A stretch of 64,000 nucleotides of DNA, from assembly GCA_947501215.1 (NCBI GenBank), contig CANMUS010000002.1:372001-436000 (forward strand), read 5' to 3'. The DNA comes from an uncultured Erythrobacter sp. (GTDB lineage: Bacteria > Pseudomonadota > Alphaproteobacteria > Sphingomonadales > Sphingomonadaceae). The first letter of the stretch is position 1. Each line of letters starts with the position of its first letter. Below, piece after piece: positions 8,147 through 15,973 of this stretch. The position numbers and the translations under genes are program-made. Under the pieces are notes generated by a model, which saw nothing but the letters and a program-made list of their open reading frames with translations, was not told the DNA's origin and ran no database searches.

Positions 8147-8345
8147 AGCATTGAAGCCGCAATACGCCGCGAGTGTGCCAGACCAAGCTCCGTCTGATCT
8201 TCCTATGCGTCCATACAGCTTTCAGCGAGACGATCTGGAAATCGATCTCGCGACTGAGCGCAATGGAACCATGGAACTGGCCACCGAGATTCTCAGGAAG
8301 GCCAATCTCCTCGGATCATCTGCTGCGTCTCAGGGGACCAAGTAG
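8139..8345 (+). CDS. 68-residue protein coupled to the Ntn-hydrolase
   Basis: It starts at ATG 8139 inside the end of the Ntn-hydrolase gene (8-base overlap), which implies translational coupling and a stoichiometric or functional link. The sequence is soluble: a Pro/Gln-rich N-terminal half (DQAPSDLPMRPYSFQRDD) and a helical second half (ATEILRKANLLGSSAA). There is no membrane segment or known motif. By analogy with small overlapping partners it could be a substrate, inhibitor or adaptor of the hydrolase; that is inference only. Confidence 0.55.
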   Translation: MPEALKPQYAASVPDQAPSDLPMRPYSFQRDDLEIDLATERNGTMELATEILRKANLLGSSAASQGTK

Positions 8346-8400
8346 CGCCAGGCTTGTGTAATTTTCGTGTAAGCCGGCGCGGAACTCTACAGCCGTAGAG
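8345..8400. terminator. Two hairpins between the last island gene and the attachment site
   Basis: The first hairpin pairs GCGCCaGGCTT (8345-8355) with AAGCCGGCGC (8371-8380), with one bulged A, and begins at the stop codon of the 68-residue gene. The second is CTCTAC-AGCC-GTAGAG (8385-8400). They may terminate the operon or serve as recombinase arm sites near the island end. A direct repeat CGCGGTA follows at 8461 and 8471. Confidence 0.4.
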
Positions 8401-8490
8401 GGGATGACCGGGAACGACAAAAAGCCGCTTTATCAATATCCTTCCGAGGCTTAGGGCAATCGCGGTAATTCGCGGTATCCCACTCCGTTA

Positions 8491-8545
8491 GACTTAAAAT
8501 CCCCTGAGCTTTGCTCGTGCGGGTTCGAGTCCCGCCACCCGCACC
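8491..8545 (+). other. Island attachment site: duplicated 3' half of tRNA-Leu(TAA)
   Basis: The segment contains the anticodon loop ACTTAAAATC (anticodon TAA), the 3' anticodon stem CCCCT, a long variable arm (GAGCTTTGCTC), a T-arm GCGGG-TTCGAGT-CCCGC, the acceptor 3' strand CACCCGC, the discriminator A and an encoded CCA. No 5' half is present: upstream bases cannot pair as D-arm or anticodon 5' stem. This is the usual footprint of a tyrosine integrase that recombines within a tRNA gene and regenerates its 3' end. The complete gene should lie just left of the window beyond the integrase. Core chromosomal genes begin at 8685. Confidence 0.8.
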
Positions 8546-8684
8546 ATCGGCGTCCGCTTGGCCTTGGACCGCCTTATCCCCGTGTTAACCCGTAGAAGCC
8601 TATTTCCCATGATTGAACGCCGTTCGGGATAGAGGATTTCGAACGGACAGTTGTGAGCCGTGAGCGATTTGGGGTTGGGCGAAC

Positions 8685-9311
8685 ATGGATTTCACGGCGG
8701 GGCATCTTGCTGCCGATACGAACACCGACAACGGAACCGAGAAGCGTACTGCGGAACGCTACACCTCGCTGATCCGTGCGGCGAAGCTGGTTTGCGGACA
8801 AGGCGAATTCGTCTGCGTCATTCGCGACGTATCGGCGACCGGGGTCAGTATTCGCACGTTCCACGCGCAGCCGACCGACGCTGCGATCGCCCTGGAACTA
8901 CAGAACGGCGAGAGCTACGAGCTGACCAAGGTTCGTTCGCGCGACTTCGATGCCAGCTATAAATTCGTGGAAAGGGTCGATGTCGATCGCCTTATCCAGG
9001 AAAACTGGAGCTTTCCCAAGCGCCAGCTGCGGCTCAACATCATGATGCCGGTCACCGCCTCGACCCTGACGCAGAAATCGAATGCCTTCATCACCAACAT
9101 CTCGCAGCAAGGCGCGCGGCTCGAATGCGACAATGTCTTCGCAGTCGACCAGAGCCTGCGGATCACAAACGAATTCCTGAAGGAGACGCGCTGCAAGGTG
9201 CGCTGGCGGCGCGATGCGAATTATGGTCTCGCCTTCGAGAACTTCCTCTCGCTGCGCGAATTCGGCCTGCTCGCCGCGCGGGTGCAGTGCCCGATCCTGC
9301 TCAGGAACTGA
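8685..9311 (+). CDS. PilZ-domain protein (tandem PilZ)
   Basis: The 208-residue protein has a first PilZ motif set, R21-x3-R25 (RTAER) plus D48-V-S50-x2-G53 (RDVSATG), the residues that bind cyclic di-GMP. A second, degenerate copy has K112-x3-R116 and N138-I-S140-x2-G143 (TNISQQG). It would be a cytosolic c-di-GMP receptor; the second domain may not bind ligand because the first Arg is Lys. No output domain is attached. It is the first core gene after the island end, with GGGG upstream of ATG 8685. Confidence 0.8.
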   Translation: MDFTAGHLAADTNTDNGTEKRTAERYTSLIRAAKLVCGQGEFVCVIRDVSATGVSIRTFHAQPTDAAIALELQNGESYELTKVRSRDFDASYKFVERVDVDRLIQENWSFPKRQLRLNIMMPVTASTLTQKSNAFITNISQQGARLECDNVFAVDQSLRITNEFLKETRCKVRWRRDANYGLAFENFLSLREFGLLAARVQCPILLRN

Positions 9312-9330
9312 GTCGGTAGGTCTGGCCCGA

Positions 9331-9843
9331 TCAAGCGGAACGGAAGTCCATCGCGACGCCGTTGATGCAGTGCCGCTTGCCGGTCGGCTTGGGACCGTCG
9401 TTGAAGATGTGTCCCAAATGCCCGCCGCAGTCGGCGCAGTGCACTTCGGTGCGCGGATAGCCGATCTTGTAATCGGTGCTGGTGCCAACCGCGCCCTTGT
9501 CGATCGGGGCCCAGAAGCTCGGCCAGCCGGTCCCCGACTCGAACTTGGTTCTCGATGAATAGAGCCGGTTGCCACATCCAGCGCAGGTGAAGGTACCGGC
9601 ACGCTTCTCCTCATTGAGCGGCGAGGAATAGGGCCTCTCGGTCGAGGCATTGCGCAGCACGGCGAACTCGCTCTTGGTCAGCTTCTTGCGCCACTCCGCC
9701 TCGCTGAGATTGACCGGGAAGGTCTTCGCCTCGGCCCGGCCAGACCCGCATGCGGCGAGCGCAGCGAAGCTGGCAGAGGCACCGATCCAGCCTAGGAAAC
9801 CGCGGCGAGTGGGTACGGTCTTGGTCATCGTGTCTCTATTCAT
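9331..9843 (-). CDS. msrB: Peptide-methionine (R)-S-oxide reductase, exported
   Basis: MsrB reduces methionine-R-sulfoxide in proteins. The 170-residue protein has a twin-arginine leader (TRRGFLGW, Arg13-Arg14) ending near LAACGSG, which also reads as a possible lipobox, so it is predicted to act outside the cytoplasm. The MsrB core follows: FTCAGCGNRLY and HCADCGGHLGH provide the four zinc Cys, GTGWPSF lies between them, and RHCINGVAMDF carries the catalytic Cys near the C-terminus. The start is either 9843 or an ATG five codons later. It stands alone, convergent with the PilZ gene. Confidence 0.92.
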   Translation of the reverse strand: MNRDTMTKTVPTRRGFLGWIGASASFAALAACGSGRAEAKTFPVNLSEAEWRKKLTKSEFAVLRNASTERPYSSPLNEEKRAGTFTCAGCGNRLYSSRTKFESGTGWPSFWAPIDKGAVGTSTDYKIGYPRTEVHCADCGGHLGHIFNDGPKPTGKRHCINGVAMDFRSA

Positions 9844-9918
9844 GATCCGGAGACGCTAGCGCCCCGCATCTGAACTACGCTTGAAAGCTGCCCAAGGTTA
9901 CAGGCGCGGACCTCGGAC

Positions 9919-11259
9919 TTAGAACTCGGTGATCTCGACTTCGAGCTTGCGGAATCCGTGCACGAAGTTCGCTCGCACGCGCTCGATGTCGCCCGCGACA
10001 TGCACGCGGATGCGGCGCTTGTGCATTTCCTCCAGCAGGATACGCAGCTGCAGCTCGGCCAGCCGCGCTCCGACGCAGCGGTGGATGCCGTAGCCGAAGG
10101 CGATGTGCCGCCGTGCATTCTCGCGCGTAAGGTCCAGCTTGTCGGGGTTCTCGAACACCTCTTCGTCGCGATTGGCGCTGAGATACCAGAGTACGACCTT
10201 GTCGCCCTTCTTGATCGTCTGACCGAACACTTCGGTGTCCTCGGTGCAGGTGCGGCGCATATGCGCCAGCGGGGTCTGCATGCGGAGCATTTCCTGTACC
10301 GCATTGGGGATCACATCGGGGTTCTGTTCGAACAGCTTGCGCTGGTCGGGATTCTTGTCGAGCTGGTAGACGAAACCGCTCATCGAATTGCGGGTCGTGT
10401 CGTTGCCGCCGACGATCAGCAGGACGAGATTGCCCATGAATTCCTCGGGGCTCATCTGGTTCATTGCAGGCGAGTGGATCATCATCGAGATAAGATCGTC
10501 GCCCGGTTCCTTGTCATGCGTGCGCTCGACCCACAGCGACTGGAAGTACGCGCCCATTTCGCGTAGAAACCCCCAGCGCATTTCGTCGAGTTCGCGGACC
10601 GAGGCAAGCTCGGTGTCACCCGACCAGTCCGACCAGAAGGTCAGCAGGCGGCGGTCCCCCCAAGGGAAACCGAAGAGGATGGCAAGCATGCCGGTGGTGA
10701 GCTCGATCGAGACCTTGTCGACCCAGTCGAACACCTCGCCGCGCGGCAGGCTATCGAGCAATTCGCCGGTGCGCTGGCGGATCTCGGGTTCCATCTCCGA
10801 CATGCCGCTCGGCGTGAATTTCGGGGCAACGGTCCGGCGCTGGCCGGTGTGCTGGGGCCGGTCCATGGCGATGAACATCGGCAGTTCCCGGCGCCCCTCA
10901 ATACCGGACGCCGCCAGCTCTTCTTCCGTCAAGCGGTTGAGGATGGTAATCCCGCCATGCTCCCAGCTCGAGGAAAATACATCCGGCAGGGCCTCGATAT
11001 GCTGGATCGCCTTATGGCCGACCACCGCCCAGTACGGGCCGAAGGGGCTTTCGGGAATGTAATGCAGTGGCCCCGCCTCGCGCATTTCGCGAAAGATCGG
11101 GTGCCAGGTGTTTTCGGCATAGATGTCGCTGCGGCTGACATCCCATTTGTGCGGATGCTGGAGGCGCTGCTCCGGATGGTCTTTGAAATGCTTCTTCAGC
11201 GCATCGTAGGCAGTCGGCTCGGAGCGGACTTCGGGGCGGGTGACAGCGGCAGTAGCCAT
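9919..11259 (-). CDS. Cytochrome P450, CYP153 family (terminal alkane/fatty acid hydroxylase)
   Basis: The 446-residue protein starts at ATG 11259 behind AGGAGAG. Landmarks: ENTWHPIFREMREAGPLHY and FGPYWAVV near the N-terminus, the I-helix GGNDTTRNSM (oxygen-binding Thr), the ExxR helix, PLAHMRR, and the heme loop FGYGIHRCVG with the axial Cys. This combination closely resembles CYP153A enzymes, which hydroxylate n-alkanes and fatty acids at the terminal carbon using a [2Fe-2S] ferredoxin and a FAD reductase. A suitable reductase gene lies nearby at 14684-15916; no ferredoxin gene is in the window. Confidence 0.88.
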   Translation of the reverse strand: MATAAVTRPEVRSEPTAYDALKKHFKDHPEQRLQHPHKWDVSRSDIYAENTWHPIFREMREAGPLHYIPESPFGPYWAVVGHKAIQHIEALPDVFSSSWEHGGITILNRLTEEELAASGIEGRRELPMFIAMDRPQHTGQRRTVAPKFTPSGMSEMEPEIRQRTGELLDSLPRGEVFDWVDKVSIELTTGMLAILFGFPWGDRRLLTFWSDWSGDTELASVRELDEMRWGFLREMGAYFQSLWVERTHDKEPGDDLISMMIHSPAMNQMSPEEFMGNLVLLIVGGNDTTRNSMSGFVYQLDKNPDQRKLFEQNPDVIPNAVQEMLRMQTPLAHMRRTCTEDTEVFGQTIKKGDKVVLWYLSANRDEEVFENPDKLDLTRENARRHIAFGYGIHRCVGARLAELQLRILLEEMHKRRIRVHVAGDIERVRANFVHGFRKLEVEITEF

Positions 11260-11406
11260 GGTTCTCTCCTCGTCGGAGCGACTCTGCCATGCGGTCGCTC
11301 TCTTCGTTGCGCATCCTGCCCTAACTGACATTGGTGTCAACAGTGCGTTGCGAATCGGAACCTATTTATTGCAGAAATCGGCGTCGCGCTTGTCGGGATG
11401 CGACAG

Positions 11407-12615
11407 TCAGGCGGTTTTTGTCCCGCCGACATGCCCTTTCACCGCGCGCCCCGCCTTGCCGGATTTCATCACCCGGCGCTTGAACAGCAGCGCACCGAAG
11501 CTGACGAACAGCACGACGCACAGTGCCTGCCACACCAGCGCCAGCGCATGCGGCCACAGTGCGTCGGACTGCGCGGCGCGGGCGAGCATGGCGAAGGGCG
11601 AGGACAGCGGGAAAATCGCCGCGGTCAGTTCCAGCGGAGAGCCGGGCGTGGTGATCGCGGCAGCGGCCAGGAAGAACACCAGCAGCTGCATCATGGTGAC
11701 CGGCATGGATAGCGTCTGCACCTCGCGCACGGTCGCCGCCATCCCGCCGATCGTCAGGAACAGTGCACCGAGCAGCAGGTAACCCATCGCGAAATAGGCG
11801 ATGCCGAGCGCAATGAAAGCCGGCCATCCGAGCGCAGGCTCGGGCAATTGCGGCAGCTGGTTGCCGAGCAGCAGGGCGGCAACTCCGCCGAAGCTCGCCC
11901 AGACCGCGATGCCGACGAAACTCACGCCGAGCATGGCGAAGAGCTTGCCGAGGAACACGGCGTCCATCGGGATGGCCGCGGCGAGGACTTCGATGACCTT
12001 GTTGGCCTTTTCCTCGACCAGGTTGGACAGGACCATCCCGGCCAGCAACATCATGAGGAGAAACAGGATCAGCTGGCCCGCCTGCGCAGTCCGGATCCGT
12101 TCGCTGCGCGAAGTAGCGGCACTTGAGGCCACCGGCTCCGTCGCGATGTCCGGAAAACTGCTGGGCGAACTGCCGTTGGCCGTCGCCGCCAGCAGGGCGA
12201 CGGGGCCGCGCCAGCGTTCGATCTGGTCTTCGGGCGCCACGACCACAGGGGCGTCCAGCGTTCCCGTCACGACCGCAGCGAAATTCGTACCTTTGCGCTT
12301 CAATATGTCTGCGGGAGGCTCGCCGCTCGCATCGGGCACCAGCCGCGGCAGATAGCCGATCTGGTCGGAAAGCGCGTCCGAGGCTGTCTGGAGCGCCGCC
12401 GTGTCGGCCTCGCTCATCGCGACTGCCACGAGGTTGGCCGCCACGTCGCGCTGTACCTGGCCGCCGATGCCGCCTGCCAGCGCACCGATGACCAGCGGGA
12501 ACAACGGGCCGAGCAGGAAGAAGAAGAACGCCCGGCTGAACAGGATCGCGCGGAAATCGCGCCGGGCGACGACGCGGGCGGCTTCGAACAGCGAGAGGCG
12601 GGTGGTTTCGCTCAT
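11407..12615 (-). CDS. ABC-2 type exporter permease (NatB-like)
   Basis: A permease of about 402 residues: one N-terminal membrane segment (FFFFLLGPLFPLVIGALAGG), a long extracytoplasmic loop of about 150 residues, then a cluster of five or six membrane segments toward the C-terminus. This is the NatB/YhaP layout of ABC-2 permeases. The start ATG 12615 overlaps the stop of the upstream ATPase gene by 4 bases (ATGA), so the two are translationally coupled. NatAB in Bacillus exports sodium, but the substrate here cannot be read from sequence. Confidence 0.82.
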   Translation of the reverse strand: MSETTRLSLFEAARVVARRDFRAILFSRAFFFFLLGPLFPLVIGALAGGIGGQVQRDVAANLVAVAMSEADTAALQTASDALSDQIGYLPRLVPDASGEPPADILKRKGTNFAAVVTGTLDAPVVVAPEDQIERWRGPVALLAATANGSSPSSFPDIATEPVASSAATSRSERIRTAQAGQLILFLLMMLLAGMVLSNLVEEKANKVIEVLAAAIPMDAVFLGKLFAMLGVSFVGIAVWASFGGVAALLLGNQLPQLPEPALGWPAFIALGIAYFAMGYLLLGALFLTIGGMAATVREVQTLSMPVTMMQLLVFFLAAAAITTPGSPLELTAAIFPLSSPFAMLARAAQSDALWPHALALVWQALCVVLFVSFGALLFKRRVMKSGKAGRAVKGHVGGTKTA

Positions 12616-13613
12616 CGGCCAGTCTCCAGCGCGTTGTCTTCTGCCAACGCACGGGCCGCGGCCTCTCCGGCGATTTCGACGAAAGCGTCGTGCAGCCCGG
12701 CACGCTCGATCGAGAGCGAGAGAATGCCCGCGCCGCCGTCGATCAGGCGCTTGAGCAGCGTCTCGATCCCGCTGTCGGGGACCGGGAAGTACCAGAAGTG
12801 ATTGCCGCCTGCTTTCGCGTCGTGGCGCGCATCGCCCGGCAGGGCGGAGCGCCAGTCGCCGGTGTCGACCTTCGTTTCGAGCCGCACCTGCGCCGGGATC
12901 CGGTCGCGCGCTGCGTCGACCGATCCGGCATAGGGCACCCTGCCGCCCGCAATGATCGCGACCTCGTCGCAGAGGCGTTCGGCATGGTGGATGACGTGAG
13001 TCGAAAAAATCACCGTGGTCCCGCTCTGCGCCAGTTCGCGGATCATCGCTTCTAGCTTGCCCTGGTTGATCGCATCGAGCCCGCTGAACGGTTCGTCGAA
13101 CACCACCAGCTTCGGGCGGTGCACCAGCGTGCCGAGCAATTGCACGGTCTGCGCCATGCCCTTGGAAAGCTGACGGATCTGGCGGTCCACCGCATGGCCG
13201 AGCCCGTGCCGTTCGAGCAGGTCCCGCCCGCGCGCCTTGCCTTCGTCCAGCGGCAGCCCGCGCAAGGCGCCGAGGAAGGCAATGGCCTCGTCGCATTTCA
13301 TCGCTGGATAGAGGCCGCGCTCTTCCGGCAGATAGCCGATCAGCTTGGCGACTTCGTGCGGGCGGTCGTGGCCGAACACACGGCGCACGCCCACGTCCGG
13401 GTCGATGATACCCAGCAGCATGCGCAGCGTGGTCGTCTTGCCCGCGCCGTTCGGACCGAGGATGCCGTAGATCGCACCTTCGGGTACGGAGATGTCCACC
13501 CCGCCCACCGCCAGCGTGTCGTCGAAGCGCTTGACGAGGCCGCGCGCCTCGATGGCGAGTTTCGCCGCGGGGTCTGCAGGGGGTCGCGTCATGAAGCCGG
13601 TCTCGGTAAGCAT
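12612..13613 (-). CDS. ABC transporter ATP-binding protein (NatA-like)
   Basis: The 333-residue protein has Walker A GPNGAGKTT, Q-loop region YLPEERGLYP, signature LSKGM, Walker B LVVFDEP and the switch His in STHVIHH. The final 100 residues form the extra C-terminal domain common in NatA/YhaQ-type ATPases (DUF4162-like). It couples ATP hydrolysis to the permease encoded immediately downstream with a 4-base overlap. ATG 13613 is used; a second in-frame ATG at 13592 is also possible, as neither has a strong ribosome binding site. Confidence 0.88.
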   Translation of the reverse strand: MLTETGFMTRPPADPAAKLAIEARGLVKRFDDTLAVGGVDISVPEGAIYGILGPNGAGKTTTLRMLLGIIDPDVGVRRVFGHDRPHEVAKLIGYLPEERGLYPAMKCDEAIAFLGALRGLPLDEGKARGRDLLERHGLGHAVDRQIRQLSKGMAQTVQLLGTLVHRPKLVVFDEPFSGLDAINQGKLEAMIRELAQSGTTVIFSTHVIHHAERLCDEVAIIAGGRVPYAGSVDAARDRIPAQVRLETKVDTGDWRSALPGDARHDAKAGGNHFWYFPVPDSGIETLLKRLIDGGAGILSLSIERAGLHDAFVEIAGEAAARALAEDNALETGR

Positions 13614-13650
13614 CGTGTCAGTCTAGTCCTCGCAAGTGAACGGAGCATAG

Positions 13651-14706
13651 GTGACCGGGGTTAATTCGCAGTTGCAGGCGGACTTGCGCGAGGAAGCGGC
13701 GCGGCTGGGCTTCGTCGCCTGCGGCTTTACCTCGGCCGCGCCCGACCGTGCGCGCGCCGAGCGGCTGGAGGATTTCCTGGGCGAAGGCCGCCATGGCTCG
13801 ATGGAATGGATGGAGGCGCGAAAAACCCAGCGCGCATCGCCGCAGGGGCTCTGGCCCGAGGCGCGGAGCGTCATTGCGCTCGGCATGAGCTACGCGCCCG
13901 ACGGCGACCCGCTGGCGCTGGAAAGCGAGCCGGAAAAGGCGCGGATTTCGGTCTATGCGCAGGGCCGCGACTATCACGATGTGGTCAAGAAGGCGCTGAA
14001 AGCACTTGCCCGCTGGCTGATCGCGCGGGAGCCGGAAAGCGAGCTCAAGGTCTTCGTCGACACCGCGCCAGTGATGGAAAAGCCCTTGGGCGAGGCGGCG
14101 GGGATCGGCTGGCAGGGCAAGCACACCAATCTGGTCAGCCGCGAGCACGGCAGCTGGCTGTTCCTCGGCGCGATCTATTCGACGCTGCAATTTGAGCCCG
14201 ACGAGCCGCATGCCGACCGCTGCGGCAATTGCCGCGCCTGCCAGGATGCATGCCCGACCGATGCTTTTCCGAGCCCTTACCGGCTCGACGCGCGGCGCTG
14301 CATTTCCTACCTCACCATCGAGCACAGGGGGCCGATCCCGGAGGAATTTCGCGCAGCTCTCGGCAACCGTATCTACGGCTGCGACGACTGCCTCGCCGTG
14401 TGTCCGTGGAACAAGTTCGCCGATGCCGCGCACCGCCATCTCAAGCTCGCCCCGCGGGAGGAGCTGATCGCGCCGGATCTCGCGCGCTTCCTGCAATTCG
14501 ACGACGCCGGCTTCCGCCAATTCTTTTCCGGATCGCCGATCAAGCGGATCGGGCGGGATCGCTTCGTGCGCAACTGCCTTTATGCGGCGGGCAATAGCGG
14601 ACAGGAGGCGCTCGTGCCGATGGTGCAAGCTCTGGCCGAGGATCCCGACCTGGCGGTGGCCGACGCCGCGCGCTGGGCGCTGGTCAGCTTGACGCCATCT
14701 CCTTGA
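13651..14706 (+). CDS. queG: Epoxyqueuosine reductase
   Basis: QueG performs the last step of queuosine synthesis in tRNA, reducing epoxyqueuosine with cobalamin and two [4Fe-4S] clusters. The 351-residue protein starts at GTG 13651 with GGAGC upstream. It contains the DUF1730 N-terminal region ([20 protein letters not shown]), a first cluster motif [12 protein letters not shown] (about 190-201) and a second [14 protein letters not shown] (about 243-256), then HEAT-like helices at the C-terminus. It is divergent from the ABC pair, and its 3' end overlaps the convergent reductase gene by 23 bases. Confidence 0.94.
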   Translation: MTGVNSQLQADLREEAARLGFVACGFTSAAPDRARAERLEDFLGEGRHGSMEWMEARKTQRASPQGLWPEARSVIALGMSYAPDGDPLALESEPEKARISVYAQGRDYHDVVKKALKALARWLIAREPESELKVFVDTAPVMEKPLGEAAGIGWQGKHTNLVSREHGSWLFLGAIYSTLQFEPDEPHADRCGNCRACQDACPTDAFPSPYRLDARRCISYLTIEHRGPIPEEFRAALGNRIYGCDDCLAVCPWNKFADAAHRHLKLAPREELIAPDLARFLQFDDAGFRQFFSGSPIKRIGRDRFVRNCLYAAGNSGQEALVPMVQALAEDPDLAVADAARWALVSLTPSP

Positions 14707-15916
14707 GCTGCGTCTCGCTATCGGCGAGCAGCTCCGGATCGATCTGCGCGCGGTCGACCACCAGCTTGCGACCCTGCACGTAATCCTTAACCGAATTCAC
14801 GCAGTCGAGCGCAATTACCCGGCCCTCTTTCAGATAGACCACGCTAAATTTCGATGCTGTTGGATCGCCGCGCAGTACGGTGCTGTCGTAACCGTTGGAG
14901 ATGCCGACGGTCTGGAGCTTCAAATCGTACTGGTTGGACCAGAACCACGGCACCGCGTTGTAGTCCTGCTTGTCACCCATGATCGCCTTGGCGGCGCAGC
15001 TCGCCATGTCGTTGGCATTCTGCACCGATTCCAGCCGCAGCACGGCATTGTCGGCGAAGGGATTGGCGTGGCTCGCGCAGTCGCCGATCCCATAAATGTC
15101 GTCGAGCGTCGTGCGGCAAAAGCTGTCGACATCCACCCCGTTGCTGCCAGCCGCTCCGGCAGCGATCAGCGGACCGACGGAGGGAACGATGCCGATGCCG
15201 ACAAGCACCACGTCGCAGGCGATCCGTTCGCCATCGGCTGTGACGACTTCACCGGCCTTGCCGTCCTGCACCTCGATCCGCTCGACCGCAGTGTCCAGCC
15301 GCAGGTCGACGCCTTGAGCGCGGTGATACTCGGCATAGAAATCCGATAGTTCCGGACCCGCGACGCGCGCCAATACGCGGTCGAGCATCTCCAGCACGGT
15401 GACTTCGCAGCCTAGCTTTCGCAGGACGGCAGCGGCTTCCAGCCCAATATAGCCTGCACCGACGATGACTGCGCGCCGCGCCCCGCCGTCGATCTCGGCC
15501 TTCAGCGCATCGACATCGCGCCGCGTGCGGACATAGTGGATGCCCTCCGCATCGCAGCCGGGGCAAGACAGGCGCCGCGCGTCGCCGCCACCGGCCCAGA
15601 TCAGCTTGCGATAGGTAACCGCGCTGTCGTCCGACAGTGAAAGCTCGTGCCGCACGGGGTCGATTTCGTTGACGTTGCAGCCCAGCCGCAGGTCGATATT
15701 CTTGTCGGCCCAGAATTTCTCGGGCCGGATCATGATCCGCTCGAACGGCTTGTCGCCGGCGAGATATTCCTTCGACAGCGGCGGGCGCTCGTAGGGTGGA
15801 TTGCGGTCGCGGCTGACCATGAGGATGCTGTCCTCATGGCCGTTCTGGCGCAAGGCGATCGCGGCCTGGGCACCGCCGTGCCCCGAACCCACTATGACGA
15901 CGTCGTAATGCTCCAT
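14684..15916 (-). CDS. FAD-dependent ferredoxin/rubredoxin reductase
   Basis: The 410-residue protein has the two Rossmann folds of oxygenase-coupled ferredoxin reductases: FAD site [13 protein letters not shown] (N-terminus), [16 protein letters not shown] site [20 protein letters not shown], and the second FAD motif [10 protein letters not shown]. Such enzymes pass electrons from NAD(P)H to ferredoxin for P450s and ring hydroxylases. The CYP153 gene 3.4 kb away is a plausible partner, although they are not in one operon. The 3' end overlaps queG convergently by 23 bases. Confidence 0.85.
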   Translation of the reverse strand: MEHYDVVIVGSGHGGAQAAIALRQNGHEDSILMVSRDRNPPYERPPLSKEYLAGDKPFERIMIRPEKFWADKNIDLRLGCNVNEIDPVRHELSLSDDSAVTYRKLIWAGGGDARRLSCPGCDAEGIHYVRTRRDVDALKAEIDGGARRAVIVGAGYIGLEAAAVLRKLGCEVTVLEMLDRVLARVAGPELSDFYAEYHRAQGVDLRLDTAVERIEVQDGKAGEVVTADGERIACDVVLVGIGIVPSVGPLIAAGAAGSNGVDVDSFCRTTLDDIYGIGDCASHANPFADNAVLRLESVQNANDMASCAAKAIMGDKQDYNAVPWFWSNQYDLKLQTVGISNGYDSTVLRGDPTASKFSVVYLKEGRVIALDCVNSVKDYVQGRKLVVDRAQIDPELLADSETQLKEMASS

Positions 15917-15973
15917 CGGCGCTGTGGCTGGCGGGAAAACGCCTGCCGGTCAAGCGTAGCGGCGCCGGGGCCG

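Noticed and set aside
8491..8545. A functional tRNA-Leu gene
   Set aside because: Only the 3' half is present; acceptor 5' strand, D-arm and 5' anticodon stem are missing, so it is an attachment-site remnant.
12612..13296. Extension of the ABC permease frame into the ATPase gene
   Set aside because: The permease frame stays open upstream, but the real start is ATG 12615 with the ATGA overlap; the extension is the ATPase gene read in another frame.
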